A stretch of 64,000 nt of DNA from Fusobacterium sp. FSA-380-WT-3A (GTDB taxonomy: Bacteria; Fusobacteriota; Fusobacteriia; Fusobacteriales; Fusobacteriaceae), in NCBI RefSeq assembly GCF_012843705.1, contig NZ_JABAFQ010000006.1, positions 1 through 64,000 of the forward strand, in the 5' to 3' direction. A program made the translations under genes and the position numbers. The stretch's first letter is position 1. Each line of letters begins with the position of its first letter. Positions 9,601 through 18,478 of the stretch are shown one piece after another. The notes below the pieces were generated by a model that saw only the letters and a list, made by a program, of their open reading frames with translations, was not told the origin of the DNA and did no database searches.

Positions 9601-10551
9601 AGATAATGATTTCAATTCTCTATTGTTTTGAGCAACAACAGGTTTTCCTCTTCTTCCATTATCTATTAAAGCATCAACTGCTTCTTGTAACATTCTCTTT
9701 TCATTTTTTACAACAATTTCTGGAGCTTTTATTTCTAAAAGTTTTTTCAATCTGTTATTTCTATTAATAACTCTTCTATAAAGGTCATTTAAGTCAGATG
9801 TTGCAAATCTTCCACCATCTAATTGTACCATTGGTCTTAAGTCAGCTGGTATAACTGGAACATTTTTTAATATCATCCATGCTGGTTGATTTTCAGATTC
9901 AATAAAGTCTCTAACTATTTTTAGTCTTTTTGCAACTTTCTTTCTTTTTTGGCTAGAATTTACATCATCTAATTCTCTTTCCAATTCTTCTCTTAAAACA
10001 GGTAAATTTAAATCTTCTAATAATCTTAAGATTGCTTCTGCTCCCATTTTAGCGTCAAAAGAGTTACCATACATTTGTTTAAATAATTTATACTCTTTTT
10101 CATTTATAATTTTTCCAACTGGTAATGTTTCTTCATTACTTTGAACTACTATATATCTAGCAAAATATAAAACAGATTCAAGTTCTTTTGGAGAAATTCC
10201 TAAAATTAAAGCCATTTTATTTGGTGTTCCTTTAGAATACCAAATATGAGATACAGGGGCAGCTAAAGCTATATGCCCCATTCTTTCTCTTCTTACTTTT
10301 GATTTAGTGACTTCTACTCCACATTTTTCACAAACAAGACCTTTATATCTCATTCTTTTATATTTTCCACAACTACATTCCCAATCTTTTGTTGGTCCAA
10401 ATATTTTTTCACAGAATAATCCATCCATCTCTGGATTTAATGTTCTATAATTGATAGTCTCTGGTTTAGTTATTTCTCCATGAGACCATTCATATATTTT
10501 TTCAGGTGAAGCAAGTTTTATTCTAATTTTTTCAAAACTCTTTATTCCCAT
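6601..10551 (-). CDS. rpoC: RNA polymerase subunit beta'
   Basis: A 1316-residue catalytic subunit of RNA polymerase. The N-terminal zinc ribbon is visible as CSC at residues 59-61 and CEKC at 74-77. The active-site [12 protein letters not shown] motif, with the three Mg-binding aspartates, is near residue 450. The second zinc site ([17 protein letters not shown]) follows in the second half. The trigger-loop region contains [11 protein letters not shown]. The C terminus ends in the EVL-type helix and KRIIPEE, as usual. It follows rpoB by 80 bases and its ribosome-binding site AAGGAGG is 13 bases from the ATG, a long spacing. It is the last gene of the rpmG-rpoC operon. Confidence 0.99.
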   Translation of the reverse strand: MGIKSFEKIRIKLASPEKIYEWSHGEITKPETINYRTLNPEMDGLFCEKIFGPTKDWECSCGKYKRMRYKGLVCEKCGVEVTKSKVRRERMGHIALAAPVSHIWYSKGTPNKMALILGISPKELESVLYFARYIVVQSNEETLPVGKIINEKEYKLFKQMYGNSFDAKMGAEAILRLLEDLNLPVLREELERELDDVNSSQKRKKVAKRLKIVRDFIESENQPAWMILKNVPVIPADLRPMVQLDGGRFATSDLNDLYRRVINRNNRLKKLLEIKAPEIVVKNEKRMLQEAVDALIDNGRRGKPVVAQNNRELKSLSDMLKGKQGRFRQNLLGKRVDYSARSVIVVGPSLKMNQCGIPKKMALELYKPFIMRELVKRELASNVKTAKKLVEESDDKVWDIIEDVIEGHPVLLNRAPTLHRLSIQAFEPVLIEGKAIRLHPLVCSAFNADFDGDQMAVHLVLSPEAIMEAKLLMLAPNNIIAPSNGQPIAVPGQDMVMGCFYMTKDRPGCRGEGKEFSNREQVLTAYENGVIDTHAIIKVRINGEMVTTTPGRILFSEILPEEIRDYNMTYGKNPLKKLIADLYDRYGFSKTADIINDIKNFGYHYSTFAGVSVGVEDLEIPAVKKDILKKADEDVAAIAQEYKDGKIINEERYRKTIAVWAQATQDVTDAMMGGLDQFNPVYMMATSGARGSIQQMRQLAAMRGNMADTRGRILEVPIKANFREGLTVLEFFMSSHGARKGLADTALRTADSGYLTRRLVDISHEVIVNSEDCGTHEGIEVSDLVSDGKVIEKLSERINGRVLAEDLIVNGEVIAPRNTLIGKDLIKRIEELNIQKVKIRSPLTCSLEKGVCKKCYGMDLSNHKEVLLGEAVGVIAAQSIGEPGTQLTMRTFHTGGVATATASATTKKAENSGKVVFKDVKILVSEETGEEIVVSQSAKITIGNNDHEIPSGSILKVKDGDMVEKGQVLANLNPYHVPIICDQEGIVAYKELTIKSNYDSKYGVTEYLSVKPLDSGDVNPRLLILDENKQVKASYQIPFGAYMMVHEGDKVTKGQVIAKLIKEGEGTKDITGGLPRVQELFEARNPKGKALLSEVSGKVEITAKKKKGMRVILIKDEMNPEKFKEYLVSVGDHLVVTDGMLIKAGDKITEGAISPYDILNIKGLVAAEQFILESVQQVYRDQGVTVNDKHIEIIVKQMFKKVRITNSGSSLLLEDEVIEKRLVDLENEELKAKGKKLVEYEPVIQGITKAAVNTESFISAASFQETTKVLSNAAIEGKEDYLEGLKENVIIGKKIPAGTGYVDYKRIIPEEVKEEQ

Positions 10552-10631
10552 ATTAAATGTAATGCCTCCTTAATCGAGATAAAGTTTTTACACTTTATAA
10601 TTTTTTGACCTAAATAATTAAGTATTATTTA

Positions 10632-13600
10632 TTAATCATCTAATCCATCAAATGATAAATCTTCATCAAAAGATTCTTCAAATCCTTCATCTAATTCTTC
10701 TCCAAAAGTTGGAGTTCCTAATGAAAATTCAGTTATTGTTTCTTCTTTATTATAATCTTCATCAACATTTATTAGATTTCCATCTTTATCAAATAACTCT
10801 ATATCTAATGCTATAGCTTGGAATTCTTTTAATAATACTTTAAATGATTCTGGTAAATCTGCCTCAGGCATTTCTTCACCTTTTACTATAGCTTCATATG
10901 TTTTTGTTCTTCCGTTTATATCGTCAGATTTAACTGTTAACATTTCTTGTAAGATATTTGAAGCTCCGTATGCTTCTAAAGCCCAAACTTCCATCTCTCC
11001 AAGTCTTTGTCCTCCAAATTGAGCTTTTCCTCCTAATGGTTGTTGAGTTACTAATGAATATGGTCCAATTGCTCTAGCATGCATTTTATCTTCTACTAGA
11101 TGGTGTAATTTTAACATATACATTATTCCAACTGTAACTTTATTATCAAATGGCTCTCCAGTTCTTCCATCATATAAGGTTACTTTTCCACTTCTTGGAT
11201 ATCCAGATTTTTCTAAACGATCTTTTATTTCATCTTCAGTAGCTCCATCAAATACAGGAGTAGCTATATATCTTTCATCTTTATTTGGTATTTTTTGAAG
11301 TGCTAATCCTAAATGCACTTCCAATACTTGTCCTATATTCATACGTGAAGGAACCCCTAATGGGTTAAGTACTACATCTAAGTGTGTTCCATCTGCTAAG
11401 AATGGCATATCTTCTGCTGGTAATACTCTTGAAACAACCCCTTTATTTCCATGACGTCCAGACATTTTATCTCCAACAGTTATCTTTCTCTTTTCAGCTA
11501 TAAAAATTCTTATAACTTTATTAACTCCAGCCTTTAAGTCATCTCCATTTTCTCTAGAAAGTTCTAATACTTCTACTACAGTTCCTTTTGAACCATGAGG
11601 CATTCTTAAAGATGTATCTCTTACATCTCTTGCTTTTTCTCCAAATATAGCTCTTAATAATTTTTCTTCTGCTGGAGGTTCTGTTTCTCCCTTAGGTGCT
11701 GTTTTTCCAACAAGAATATCTCCAGCTTCTACTTCAGAACCTACTATTATTATACCGTTTGAATCTAGATTTCTTAAAGCACTTTCTGAAACATTTGGAA
11801 TTTCTCTAGTTATTTCTTCGTCACCTAGTTTTGTATTTCTAGCTTCTATTTCATATTCTTCTATATGAATTGATGTAAATACATCATCTTTTCTTAATCT
11901 ATCTGATATTAAAATCGCGTCCTCGTAGTTATACCCTTCCCAAGGCATGAATGCCATTAATATATTTCTACCTAATGCTAAATCTCCACCTTTTGTAGCT
12001 GGTCCATCAGCTATTACAGTCCCTTTTTCTACCCTTTCTCCTAAATCTACAATTGGTTTTTGATGTAAACACATTGCTTGGTTTGATCTTTCATAATTTA
12101 ACAATGGATAAGTAACTTCTATACCATCATCAGACATTATTTTAATTATATGAGCATCAACATATGTTACTACTCCAGAGACTTCTGTTGTTACAACTGC
12201 TCCAGAATCTATAGCTACTTTTCTTTCTATTCCTGTTCCTACATAAGGAGCTTCTGTTCTTAGTAATGGTACTGCTTGTCTTTGCATGTTAGAACCCATT
12301 AATGCACGGTTAGCATCGTCGTGCTCTAAGAATGGAATTAATCCAGCTGATACAGAAACAACTTGTTTTGGAGAAACATCTATATAGTCTACTTTTTCTC
12401 CTTCAACTTGTAAAATTTCATGTCCAAATCTACAAGTAATATTTCCTAATAATTTACCATTTTCATCAAATTTTGAGTCTGCTTGGGCTATAAATAATCC
12501 ATCTTCTTCGTCAGCAGCTAAATAATCTATTCTATCAAATTGAATTACTCCATTTTCTACTTTTACATATGGAGTTTCCATAAATCCATATTCATTTACT
12601 TTAGCATAAGTTGCTAATGAACCTATAAGTCCAATGTTTGGTCCCTCTGGAGTTTCTATTGGACAAATTCTTCCGTAGTGAGAATCATGTACGTCTCTAA
12701 CTTCGAATCCTGCTCTATCTCTTGAAAGTCCTCCAGGTCCTAAAGCTGATATTCTTCTTTTATGTGTTAACTCAGCTAATGGGTTTGATTGGTCCATAAA
12801 TTGTGATAATTGACCAGAACCAAAGAAATCTAAAATTAATGCATTTAATGGTCTAGTATTCAATAATGATTGAGATGATAAAGTTTCAGAATCTTGAATA
12901 GTCATTTTCTCTCTTACCATTTTTGACATTTTTGCAAGTCCTGCTCTTATTTGCATTAAAAGAAGTTCTCCTACTCCTCTTATTCTTCTATTAGATAAAT
13001 TATCTATATCATCTGTATGACCTTCACCATTAAATAAATCCATTATAACTTCTATTGTTCTCTTAACATCTTCTTTTGTTAAAACAATTTCATTAGGATC
13101 TACATTAATTCCTAATCTTTTATTTAATTTATATCTTCCTACTGGTTCTAAATCATATCTTTGTGGATTAAAGAACATTTGTCTAATTAAAGATTTAGCT
13201 GAATCTATTGTTACTAAATCTCCAGGTCTTAGTTTTTTAAATACCTCAGTTACTGCTTCTTCTTTAGTTTCAGTATCATCATTTAAGATAGTATTTGCTA
13301 AAACTTTTTCTTTTGGAGTTACATTATAATAAACTATTTTTTCTACTTTTTTCTCTATTAATCCTAAAATAGTTTCTACATTTATATAAGAACCTGCTTC
13401 TCCTATAAATTCTCCATCTTCTTCATTTACTACATCTTCTTTTAAGAAACATCCTTCTATTTTTTCTCTTAAATTTTCTAATATTTCTTCAGAATTACTA
13501 TATTTTTCATAATAAGGAGTTAAATCTAGTTCTTTTGTTTCTAAAAATTCTTCCATTATTTCTTGGTTATTTTCAAAGAATTCAACTGCTTTTAAGAAAA

Positions 13601-14204
13601 CAGTTGCTAAAACTTTTTTCTTTCTGTCTATTTTTACATTTAAGAAATCATTTTTATCAGTTTCAAACTCTAACCAAGTTCCTTTATAAGGAATAATTTT
13701 TCCAATAAAAAGGTCTTTTCCAATTTGTAAGTTTACCTCTTTGTCAAAAGATACACCAGGAGATCTATGTAATTGAGACACTACTACTCTTTCTGCTCCA
13801 TTTATTATAAATGTTCCTCTAGGAGTCATTAGTGGTAATTCACCAAAATAAACTAAACTTTCTTGTATCTCATTTCCACTTTTCTTATTAGTTAATCTTA
13901 ATCTTACTTTTAATGAAGCTGAATATGTTTTTCCTCTTTTTTTACATTCTAATTCATTGTTTAAAGGTGGTTCAGCATCATGTAATTCATAAGAGATATA
14001 ATCTAAACGAATATCTCCATTAGAAGACTCTATTGGAAATATTTCTCTGAAAGCAGATTCTAATCCCTTATTTTCTCTAGATAGTGGATTAATTCTTGAT
14101 TGAATAAAATCTTCATAAGAATTTAATTGAAATTCTAAAAAATGAGGCATTTCTCCTCTCTCTTTTATTTTTCCAAAATTAAATCTTTCAACGAGTTTCC
14201 CCAT
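10632..14204 (-). CDS. rpoB: RNA polymerase subunit beta
   Basis: A 1190-residue beta subunit. Classic blocks are present: the rifampicin region [16 protein letters not shown] near residue 460, then [13 protein letters not shown], then [15 protein letters not shown]. Further on come [13 protein letters not shown] and the C-terminal [20 protein letters not shown]. The rifampicin cluster carries Gly where E. coli has Ser509, while Ser508, Asp516, His526 and Ser531 equivalents are kept. The acidic C-terminal tail ([18 protein letters not shown]) is longer than usual. It is preceded by a leader of about 190 bases with a terminator after rplL that sets rpoBC expression below that of L7/L12. Confidence 0.99.
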   Translation of the reverse strand: MGKLVERFNFGKIKERGEMPHFLEFQLNSYEDFIQSRINPLSRENKGLESAFREIFPIESSNGDIRLDYISYELHDAEPPLNNELECKKRGKTYSASLKVRLRLTNKKSGNEIQESLVYFGELPLMTPRGTFIINGAERVVVSQLHRSPGVSFDKEVNLQIGKDLFIGKIIPYKGTWLEFETDKNDFLNVKIDRKKKVLATVFLKAVEFFENNQEIMEEFLETKELDLTPYYEKYSNSEEILENLREKIEGCFLKEDVVNEEDGEFIGEAGSYINVETILGLIEKKVEKIVYYNVTPKEKVLANTILNDDTETKEEAVTEVFKKLRPGDLVTIDSAKSLIRQMFFNPQRYDLEPVGRYKLNKRLGINVDPNEIVLTKEDVKRTIEVIMDLFNGEGHTDDIDNLSNRRIRGVGELLLMQIRAGLAKMSKMVREKMTIQDSETLSSQSLLNTRPLNALILDFFGSGQLSQFMDQSNPLAELTHKRRISALGPGGLSRDRAGFEVRDVHDSHYGRICPIETPEGPNIGLIGSLATYAKVNEYGFMETPYVKVENGVIQFDRIDYLAADEEDGLFIAQADSKFDENGKLLGNITCRFGHEILQVEGEKVDYIDVSPKQVVSVSAGLIPFLEHDDANRALMGSNMQRQAVPLLRTEAPYVGTGIERKVAIDSGAVVTTEVSGVVTYVDAHIIKIMSDDGIEVTYPLLNYERSNQAMCLHQKPIVDLGERVEKGTVIADGPATKGGDLALGRNILMAFMPWEGYNYEDAILISDRLRKDDVFTSIHIEEYEIEARNTKLGDEEITREIPNVSESALRNLDSNGIIIVGSEVEAGDILVGKTAPKGETEPPAEEKLLRAIFGEKARDVRDTSLRMPHGSKGTVVEVLELSRENGDDLKAGVNKVIRIFIAEKRKITVGDKMSGRHGNKGVVSRVLPAEDMPFLADGTHLDVVLNPLGVPSRMNIGQVLEVHLGLALQKIPNKDERYIATPVFDGATEDEIKDRLEKSGYPRSGKVTLYDGRTGEPFDNKVTVGIMYMLKLHHLVEDKMHARAIGPYSLVTQQPLGGKAQFGGQRLGEMEVWALEAYGASNILQEMLTVKSDDINGRTKTYEAIVKGEEMPEADLPESFKVLLKEFQAIALDIELFDKDGNLINVDEDYNKEETITEFSLGTPTFGEELDEGFEESFDEDLSFDGLDD

Positions 14205-14327
14205 TTACTCACACTCCTTCAACTTTAATGTCAATACCTAACCTCTTGAAAATAACTTTTTATTTAGTTTCAATAGATTAAGTATCAATCTTTAGAAATA
14301 AATTTATATTTATCTTATAGATGACTA

Positions 14328-14356
14328 AAATAGGCACTCAGTTGGAGTGCCTATTT
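14328..14356 (-). terminator. Partial terminator (attenuator) between rplL and rpoB
   Basis: AAATAGGCACTC (14328-14339) pairs with GAGTGCCTATTT (14345-14356), a 12-bp stem with a 5-base loop, followed on the minus strand by TTTTAG. It lies 38 bases after the rplL stop. A leaky terminator here is the standard way to make much more L7/L12 than RNA polymerase. Confidence 0.8.
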
Positions 14357-14394
14357 CTTTTTTCTTCTGTACAAACTATCAGTTTATAAAAGAA

Positions 14395-14763
14395 CTATTT
14401 AACTTCTACTGTTGCTCCAGCAGCTTCTAATTTAGCTTTAATTTCTTCAGCTTCTTCTTTAGATGCTCCCTCTTTTATAGTTCCACCATTGTCAGCTAAT
14501 TCTTTAGCTTCTTTTAATCCTAAACCAGTGATTCCTCTGATTTCTTTGATTACTCCTATTTTCTTATCTCCAGCTGATTTTAATATTACATCAAATTCAG
14601 TTTTTTCTTCAACTTCAGCTGCTGCTCCTCCTACTGCTGCTACTGCTACAGGTGCTGCTGCAGTTACTCCAAAGTGCTCTTCTAAAGCAGTTACTAATTC
14701 TCTTAATTCTAATACTGACATAGCTTCTAAGTCAGCAATAAATTGTTGTTTATCAAATGCCAT
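14395..14763 (-). CDS. rplL: 50S ribosomal protein L7/L12
   Basis: A 122-residue stalk protein that recruits translation factors to the 50S subunit. It has an N-terminal dimerisation helix ([15 protein letters not shown]), an alanine-rich hinge ([11 protein letters not shown]), and the C-terminal domain with [21 protein letters not shown]. It follows rplJ with a 56-base gap and a strong AAGGAGG site, as in most bacteria. Confidence 0.98.
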   Translation of the reverse strand: MAFDKQQFIADLEAMSVLELRELVTALEEHFGVTAAAPVAVAAVGGAAAEVEEKTEFDVILKSAGDKKIGVIKEIRGITGLGLKEAKELADNGGTIKEGASKEEAEEIKAKLEAAGATVEVK

Positions 14764-14819
14764 TTATTTTTCCTCCTTAAATTTCTACAATAATATGATT
14801 TTTATTTTTATATTTTTAA

Positions 14820-15326
14820 TTATTCTGCAGATCCTTCTTTTTTATCTGCTACTGCTACTAATCCATAAGCAAGTTTTCTTACTGGTCCTAACATTCCATT
14901 TAACACCATAGATAATAATTGTTCTCTTGATGGTAAAGTTGCTAGTTGTAATACTTCAGCTTCGCTAACTCTTTTTCCAGTTAAATATCCACCTTTTATG
15001 TTGAATATTTTTGCTTTTGCATTAGCTTTAGATACTTCATTCATTATTTTAGCAGGAGCTACGATATCGTCATATCCAAATGCAAATGATGTAGTTCCTT
15101 CTAGTATATCGTCAAAAGAGTCTTCAACACCAGCTTCTTTTAGAGCTATTTTAAATAATCTATTTTTAGCTACTAAATATTCTCCACCAGCTTCTCTTAA
15201 AGATTTTCTTAGTTGAGTTTCTTCTTTAACTTTAATTCCTTCATAGTCTACTAATACGATAGATTGAGCTCTTTTAATTCTTTCAACAAGTGCTGCTACT
15301 GCTTCTACTTTAGCTTGATTTGCCAT
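14820..15326 (-). CDS. rplJ: 50S ribosomal protein L10
   Basis: A 168-residue L10, the base of the L12 stalk and the autoregulator of the rplJL transcript. It has the RNA-binding N-terminal domain (SIVLVDYEGIKVKEETQLRKS) and a C-terminal helical L12-binding tail. The AGGAGGTGA site is close to the ATG. Upstream are a dedicated promoter (15496-15524), an L10 leader and an attenuator hairpin, so excess L10-L12 complex should repress it. Confidence 0.97.
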   Translation of the reverse strand: MANQAKVEAVAALVERIKRAQSIVLVDYEGIKVKEETQLRKSLREAGGEYLVAKNRLFKIALKEAGVEDSFDDILEGTTSFAFGYDDIVAPAKIMNEVSKANAKAKIFNIKGGYLTGKRVSEAEVLQLATLPSREQLLSMVLNGMLGPVRKLAYGLVAVADKKEGSAE

Positions 15327-15352
15327 TCCAAGTCACCTCCTCTTTTTCTTAA

Positions 15353-15382
15353 AAAATACCCCCGACTAATAAAGACGGAGGC
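15353..15382 (-). terminator. Attenuator hairpin at the end of the L10 leader
   Basis: On the minus strand CCTCCG and CGGGGG pair around GTCTTTATTAGT and are followed by TATTTTTT, an intrinsic terminator 26 bases before rplJ. Placed directly after the L10 leader, it probably serves as the regulated expression platform. Confidence 0.65.
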
Positions 15383-15475
15383 TGTATTTTTCTTTGAGGT
15401 CTATGAATACCTGATTCCAACCTCGGTAGGATTTATTGCCTAAGCCACCTACTGTCTTTAGTATGGATTTATATT
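15383..15475 (-). ncRNA. Ribosomal protein L10 leader
   Basis: The minus strand carries the conserved L10(L12)4-binding core seen in Rfam-type L10 leaders: GACAGTAGGTGGC, then TTAGGCAATAAATCCTACCGAGGT. GTAGG and CCTAC pair to form the kinked hairpin. It lies between a promoter and a terminator hairpin directly upstream of rplJ, exactly where this autoregulatory element is expected. Confidence 0.88.
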
Positions 15476-15495
15476 TAATTTTTATCCAACAATCT

Positions 15496-15524
15496 ATTAT
15501 AATATATTTTTCTCTTTTTTGCAA
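15496..15524 (-). promoter_or_regulatory. Internal promoter for rplJL-rpoBC (TTGCAA-17-TATAAT)
   Basis: The minus strand has TTGCAA (15519-15524), 17 bases, then TATAAT (15496-15501), placed between the rplA stop and the L10 leader. It would let rplJ-rplL-rpoB-rpoC be transcribed independently of the upstream rpmG promoter. Confidence 0.75.
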
Positions 15525-15542
15525 GAAAAATTTATTATTTTA

Positions 15543-16250
15543 TTATCCAATTTCTTTTGCAACTAATGTTGGGTCCATTTTTATTCCAGGTCCCATAGTT
15601 AAAGAAACTGCTACAGTTTTTAAATATTGTCCTTTTGCATCAGCAGGTTTTAATCTTACGATTTCAGCCATAAATGCTTTAAAGTTTTCATATATTTTTT
15701 CATCAGAGAAATCTGCTTTACCAATTGGTACGTGAATAGATCCTAATTTGTCTACTCTGAATGCTAATTTACCTTTTTTGAATTCTGATACAGCTGCTGC
15801 TATATTAGGAGTAACTGTTCCTGATTTAGGGTTAGGCATTAAACCTTTAGTTCCTAATATTTTTCCTAATCTTCCTAATTTAGGCATCATATCTGGAGTA
15901 GCTATAACTAAATCAAAGTCTAACCATCCTTGTTGAATTTTTTCAATATATTCTTCAGCCCCAGCAAAATCTGCTCCAGCTTCTAAAGCTTTGTTTATAT
16001 TTTCTCCTTGTGTTATTGCTAATATTTTAACACTTTTTCCAGTTCCATGTGGTAATACAACAGTTCCTCTTATTTGTTGACTTGCATGTCTAGGATCTAC
16101 TCCTAATCTTAATGCAACCTCAACAGTTTCTAAGAAATTAGCTGATCTTGTTTTTACAACTGTTTCTAAAGCTTCTTTCACGTCATATAATCTTGTACTA
16201 TCTACTAACTTAGCAACTTCTAAGTATTTTTTACCTCTATGTTTTGCCAT
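15543..16250 (-). CDS. rplA: 50S ribosomal protein L1
   Basis: A 235-residue L1, which forms the mobile L1 stalk that guides E-site tRNA release and represses its own operon. Opening [11 protein letters not shown], the [20 protein letters not shown] block, [10 protein letters not shown] and the C-terminal TMGPGIKMD are characteristic. It follows rplK by 70 bases that contain a candidate L1-binding hairpin, with AGGAGG near the ATG. The rplJ promoter begins about 20 bases after its stop. Confidence 0.98.
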   Translation of the reverse strand: MAKHRGKKYLEVAKLVDSTRLYDVKEALETVVKTRSANFLETVEVALRLGVDPRHASQQIRGTVVLPHGTGKSVKILAITQGENINKALEAGADFAGAEEYIEKIQQGWLDFDLVIATPDMMPKLGRLGKILGTKGLMPNPKSGTVTPNIAAAVSEFKKGKLAFRVDKLGSIHVPIGKADFSDEKIYENFKAFMAEIVRLKPADAKGQYLKTVAVSLTMGPGIKMDPTLVAKEIG

Positions 16251-16268
16251 TTATTTATTTCCTCCTCT

Positions 16269-16294
16269 GTGGTCAATGGATTTTATCCTACCAC
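16269..16294 (-). promoter_or_regulatory. Candidate L1-binding hairpin before rplA
   Basis: The minus strand reads GTGGT-AGGAT-AAA-ATCC-ATTG-ACCAC: two short stems separated by an asymmetric internal loop. This matches the general shape of the L1 mRNA site. It closely resembles the hairpin before rplK (16772-16796) and sits just ahead of the rplA ribosome-binding site. Confidence 0.5.
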
Positions 16295-16320
16295 TATATA
16301 TAAAATAATTCGCTATCAAA

Positions 16321-16746
16321 TTAGTCTACTATTTTTATTCCCATAGATCTTGCTGATCCAGCTAATATTCTCATAGCTGCTTCAACTGATCCAGCATTTA
16401 AGTCAGGCATTTTTGTTTCTGCTATTTCTCTTAATTTAGCAGTAGTTATTGTTCCTGCTACTTCTTTTTTAGAGTTTCCTGCTCCTTTTGATGTTCCAGC
16501 AGCTTTCTTTAATAAATCAGAAGCTGGAGGAGTTTTCATTATAAATGTGAAAGATCTGTCATTGTAAACAGAAATTTCTACTGGTATAATCCATCCTGCT
16601 TTATCTTGTGATTTAGCGTTAAATGCTTTACAAAACTCCATAATGTTAACACCATGTTGTCCTAAAGCTGGTCCAACTGGTGGTGCAGGGTTTGCTTTTC
16701 CTGCTGGTAATTGTAATTTTATAACTTTAATAACTTCTTTTGCCAT
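16321..16746 (-). CDS. rplK: 50S ribosomal protein L11
   Basis: A 141-residue L11 of the GTPase-associated centre. Diagnostic stretches are [20 protein letters not shown] near the start (thiostrepton and rRNA contact region), [17 protein letters not shown], and the C-terminal [11 protein letters not shown]...AGSARSMGI. The gene precedes rplA in the usual order. Its leader contains a hairpin like known L1 target sites, so L1 probably represses it. Confidence 0.98.
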   Translation of the reverse strand: MAKEVIKVIKLQLPAGKANPAPPVGPALGQHGVNIMEFCKAFNAKSQDKAGWIIPVEISVYNDRSFTFIMKTPPASDLLKKAAGTSKGAGNSKKEVAGTITTAKLREIAETKMPDLNAGSVEAAMRILAGSARSMGIKIVD

Positions 16747-16771
16747 TCCTAATATTACACCTCCAAAATAT

Positions 16772-16796
16772 GTGGTACTAATGAATTTTCTCCCAC
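16772..16796 (-). promoter_or_regulatory. Candidate L1-binding hairpin before rplK
   Basis: The minus strand reads GTGGGAG-AAAA-TTC-ATTAGTA-CCAC, a two-stem hairpin with an asymmetric loop in the nusG-rplK spacer. In many bacteria this spacer holds the L1 autoregulatory site. The GGAGGTG ribosome-binding site lies a few bases downstream. Confidence 0.6.
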
Positions 16797-16813
16797 GTGA
16801 TTAATTATAAAAA

Positions 16814-17416
16814 TTAATCTTCTTTCTTAACATCAGTGATATTTGCTTCGATTGGTGTTAAACGTCCAAACATATCAACCATCACTTTAACTTTTCTATT
16901 CTCTAAATTAATTTCAGCAACTTTTCCTTTTTGACCACCAAATCCTTCAGAAACTATTGTTACATAATCTCCTATTTCAAAGTCTACTGCTACTAATTCT
17001 GCATCTTCTTTTTCACCATTTTCTTGACTGTAACCAATAACTCTAAAAATATTTTCCACTTCATCATCTTCCATTGGAATTGGGTCAGAACCTACTCCAA
17101 CAAAACCAGTAACACCATTCGTATTTCTTACAACATACCAAGCATCAGAATCAACACTATAGTTAATTCCATTTTCATTTTCTTCTCTTGTTGCAACCAT
17201 TTGTAGCATTACATATCCTGGAAATAATTTTCTACTTATTACTTTTTTCTTTCCTCTTCTAAGCTCAACAGAGTGTTCTTCAGGAACAAGTATTTTGGTT
17301 ACTATTTCATTCATTCCTAAAGTTTCTATTTTTTGCTCCAAATCAGTTTTAACTTTCTTTTCATATCCTGAATAAGTATGAATCATAAACCATTTTTTTT
17401 CTAAAACTGTATTCAT
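16814..17416 (-). CDS. nusG: Transcription termination/antitermination factor NusG
   Basis: A 200-residue NusG that binds RNA polymerase and modulates pausing, termination and coupling. It has an NGN domain (WFMIHTYSGYEKKVKTDLEQ onward, with KLFPGYVMLQM) and a C-terminal KOW domain (GDYVTIVSEGFGGQKGKVAEI). I set the start at the ATG at 17416, because GGAGG lies 8 bases upstream. The frame is open for nine further codons, but those lie inside secE and lack a ribosome-binding site. The secE stop is 2 bases upstream, so the NusG site sits in the end of secE. Confidence 0.97.
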   Translation of the reverse strand: MNTVLEKKWFMIHTYSGYEKKVKTDLEQKIETLGMNEIVTKILVPEEHSVELRRGKKKVISRKLFPGYVMLQMVATREENENGINYSVDSDAWYVVRNTNGVTGFVGVGSDPIPMEDDEVENIFRVIGYSQENGEKEDAELVAVDFEIGDYVTIVSEGFGGQKGKVAEINLENRKVKVMVDMFGRLTPIEANITDVKKED

Positions 17417-17417
17417 G

Positions 17418-17603
17418 TTATTGTCCTCCAAATAGAGATACAAGTATCTTTAAAAGTCTTAAAACAACTATATCAAAAACTCCTAAATATATGCTCAAAG
17501 CAACACTCATAGCTGCTACCCATGCAGTTGCATGAATTACTGCCTTTTTTCTAGGCCATTCAACTTTAGAGTATTCCATTTTTACATCTCTTAATAATTT
17601 CAT
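17418..17603 (-). CDS. secE: Preprotein translocase subunit SecE
   Basis: A 61-residue single-span SecE of the SecYEG channel. The amphipathic cytoplasmic segment contains the family motif KVEWPRKKAVIHAT. It is followed by one membrane helix (roughly residues 28-55). This is the short form typical of Gram-positives and fusobacteria, compared with the three-span E. coli protein. The end of the gene contains the nusG ribosome-binding site. tRNA-Trp lies 32 bases upstream. Confidence 0.96.
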   Translation of the reverse strand: MKLLRDVKMEYSKVEWPRKKAVIHATAWVAAMSVALSIYLGVFDIVVLRLLKILVSLFGGQ

Positions 17604-17635
17604 AGTTTGTCCACCTTTTTATTTTTTCATAAAAA

Positions 17636-17711
17636 TGGCAGGTCAAGAGGGACTCGAACCCCCAGCCCTCGGTTTTGGAGACCGATGCTCTACCAATTGA
17701 GCCATTGACCT
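17636..17711 (-). tRNA. trnW: tRNA-Trp (anticodon CCA)
   Basis: A 76-nt cloverleaf on the minus strand. The acceptor arms are AGGTCAA and TTGACCT with an encoded 3' CCA, the anticodon stem is CGGTC/ACCG around the CCA anticodon, and the T-loop is GGTTCGAGTCC. It lies between rpmG and secE inside the operon, so it must be cut out of the mRNA by RNase P and a 3' nuclease. Confidence 0.97.
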
Positions 17712-17744
17712 GCATGTTGATAACTATTTTACTGAATATTTATT

Positions 17745-17897
17745 TTATTTTTTAGTTTCTTTGTGTAGAGTTTCTTTTCCACACCATTTACAATACTTCA
17801 TTAACTCTAATCTTTCAGTAGTATTTTTCTTATTTTTTGAAGTACTGTAATTTCTTCTTTTACATTCTGTACATTCTAATTGAATATTAACTCTCAA
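17745..17897 (-). CDS. rpmG: 50S ribosomal protein L33 (TTG start)
   Basis: A 50-residue L33, easily missed because it starts with TTG. The GGAGGTG site is 8 bases upstream. An ATG five bases before it is out of frame and stops after two codons. The sequence begins [12 protein letters not shown] and includes [31 protein letters not shown]. Two CxxC pairs (CTEC, CKWC) show the zinc-binding C+ form. It is the first gene after the operon promoter. Confidence 0.96.
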   Translation of the reverse strand: MRVNIQLECTECKRRNYSTSKNKKNTTERLELMKYCKWCGKETLHKETKK

Positions 17898-18003
17898 TTC
17901 ATACACCTCCATTTATTTATCGGATAATCTTTAATCCTCCCATATTCTTATATATGATATGGTAATAGAGTTTTTATGACTTTAGTTTATTAAGACATAG
18001 ATA

Positions 18004-18032
18004 ATTATACATTATCTTTTATTTTTTGTCAA
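18004..18032 (-). promoter_or_regulatory. Main promoter of the rpmG-trnW-secE-nusG-rplKAJL-rpoBC operon
   Basis: The minus strand shows TTGACA (18027-18032), 17 bases, TATAAT (18004-18009): a perfect consensus, matched in this window only by the rRNA-type promoter at 104-132. Start expected near 17997, leaving a leader of about 100 nt before rpmG with weak hairpins. Confidence 0.88.
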
Positions 18033-18050
18033 CTATTTTTTTATTTTTTT

Positions 18051-18078
18051 ATCCTCTAGAATATTTATTCTAGAGGAT
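18051..18078. repeat. 12-bp inverted repeat between the membrane-protein gene and the rpmG promoter
   Basis: ATCCTCTAGAAT (18051-18062) and ATTCTAGAGGAT (18067-18078) form a perfect 12-bp stem that contains the stop codon of the 134-residue membrane protein. A T run follows only on the plus strand (TTTCTTTTTT). On the coding minus strand it is followed by A-rich sequence, so it is not a standard terminator for the upstream operon. Confidence 0.7.
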
Positions 18079-18469
18079 TTTCTTTTTTGTTTTCTAATTC
18101 TTCTAATTTTTTTTCTATATTTTTTATTTTAATGTTCATTTCATTAACCTTAATTTCAATAGAATTAAGTATCCAATATTGAAAATGATTTGTTTTTTTC
18201 ATTTCATAGATAAGCCAAATTATCTTTACTATTCCTAATAAAATCGCACAATAGACAGAAACATCTAAGGAAATACGTCTTAATACTCCTCCCATAAATA
18301 GTAAAACTATTATCATAGAAATCAATAAAATATTTACTCTCTTATTTTGAGTATTATCTCTTCCACCTATTCTTCCTACTATTTTATTTATTTTTTCTTT
18401 TTCTTTATGAAAAGCTTCTAATTCTTTCATTAAGTTTTCGTGTGAAGTAGTTTGAGTATTATTATCCAT
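18065..18469 (-). CDS. Small membrane protein of unknown function
   Basis: A 134-residue protein I do not recognise. Residues 1-43 are charged and hydrophilic. Two probable membrane spans are at about 45-63 and 70-89. Residues 100-130 form a lysine/glutamate-rich heptad-like helix, probably a coiled coil. It has no signal peptide. A ribosome-binding site (AGGAGG) is placed before the ATG, and it begins 9 bases after nadE, so it is likely the last gene of the long ruvB-to-nadE run. Its role is unknown; coding confidence comes from length, spacing and protein-like composition. Confidence 0.75.
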   Translation of the reverse strand: MDNNTQTTSHENLMKELEAFHKEKEKINKIVGRIGGRDNTQNKRVNILLISMIIVLLFMGGVLRRISLDVSVYCAILLGIVKIIWLIYEMKKTNHFQYWILNSIEIKVNEMNIKIKNIEKKLEELENKKENPLE

Positions 18470-18478
18470 AGTATCCTC

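Noticed and set aside
17417-17443. Longer NusG N terminus
   Set aside because: The extra nine codons lie inside secE without a ribosome-binding site, while GGAGG sits correctly before the ATG at 17416.
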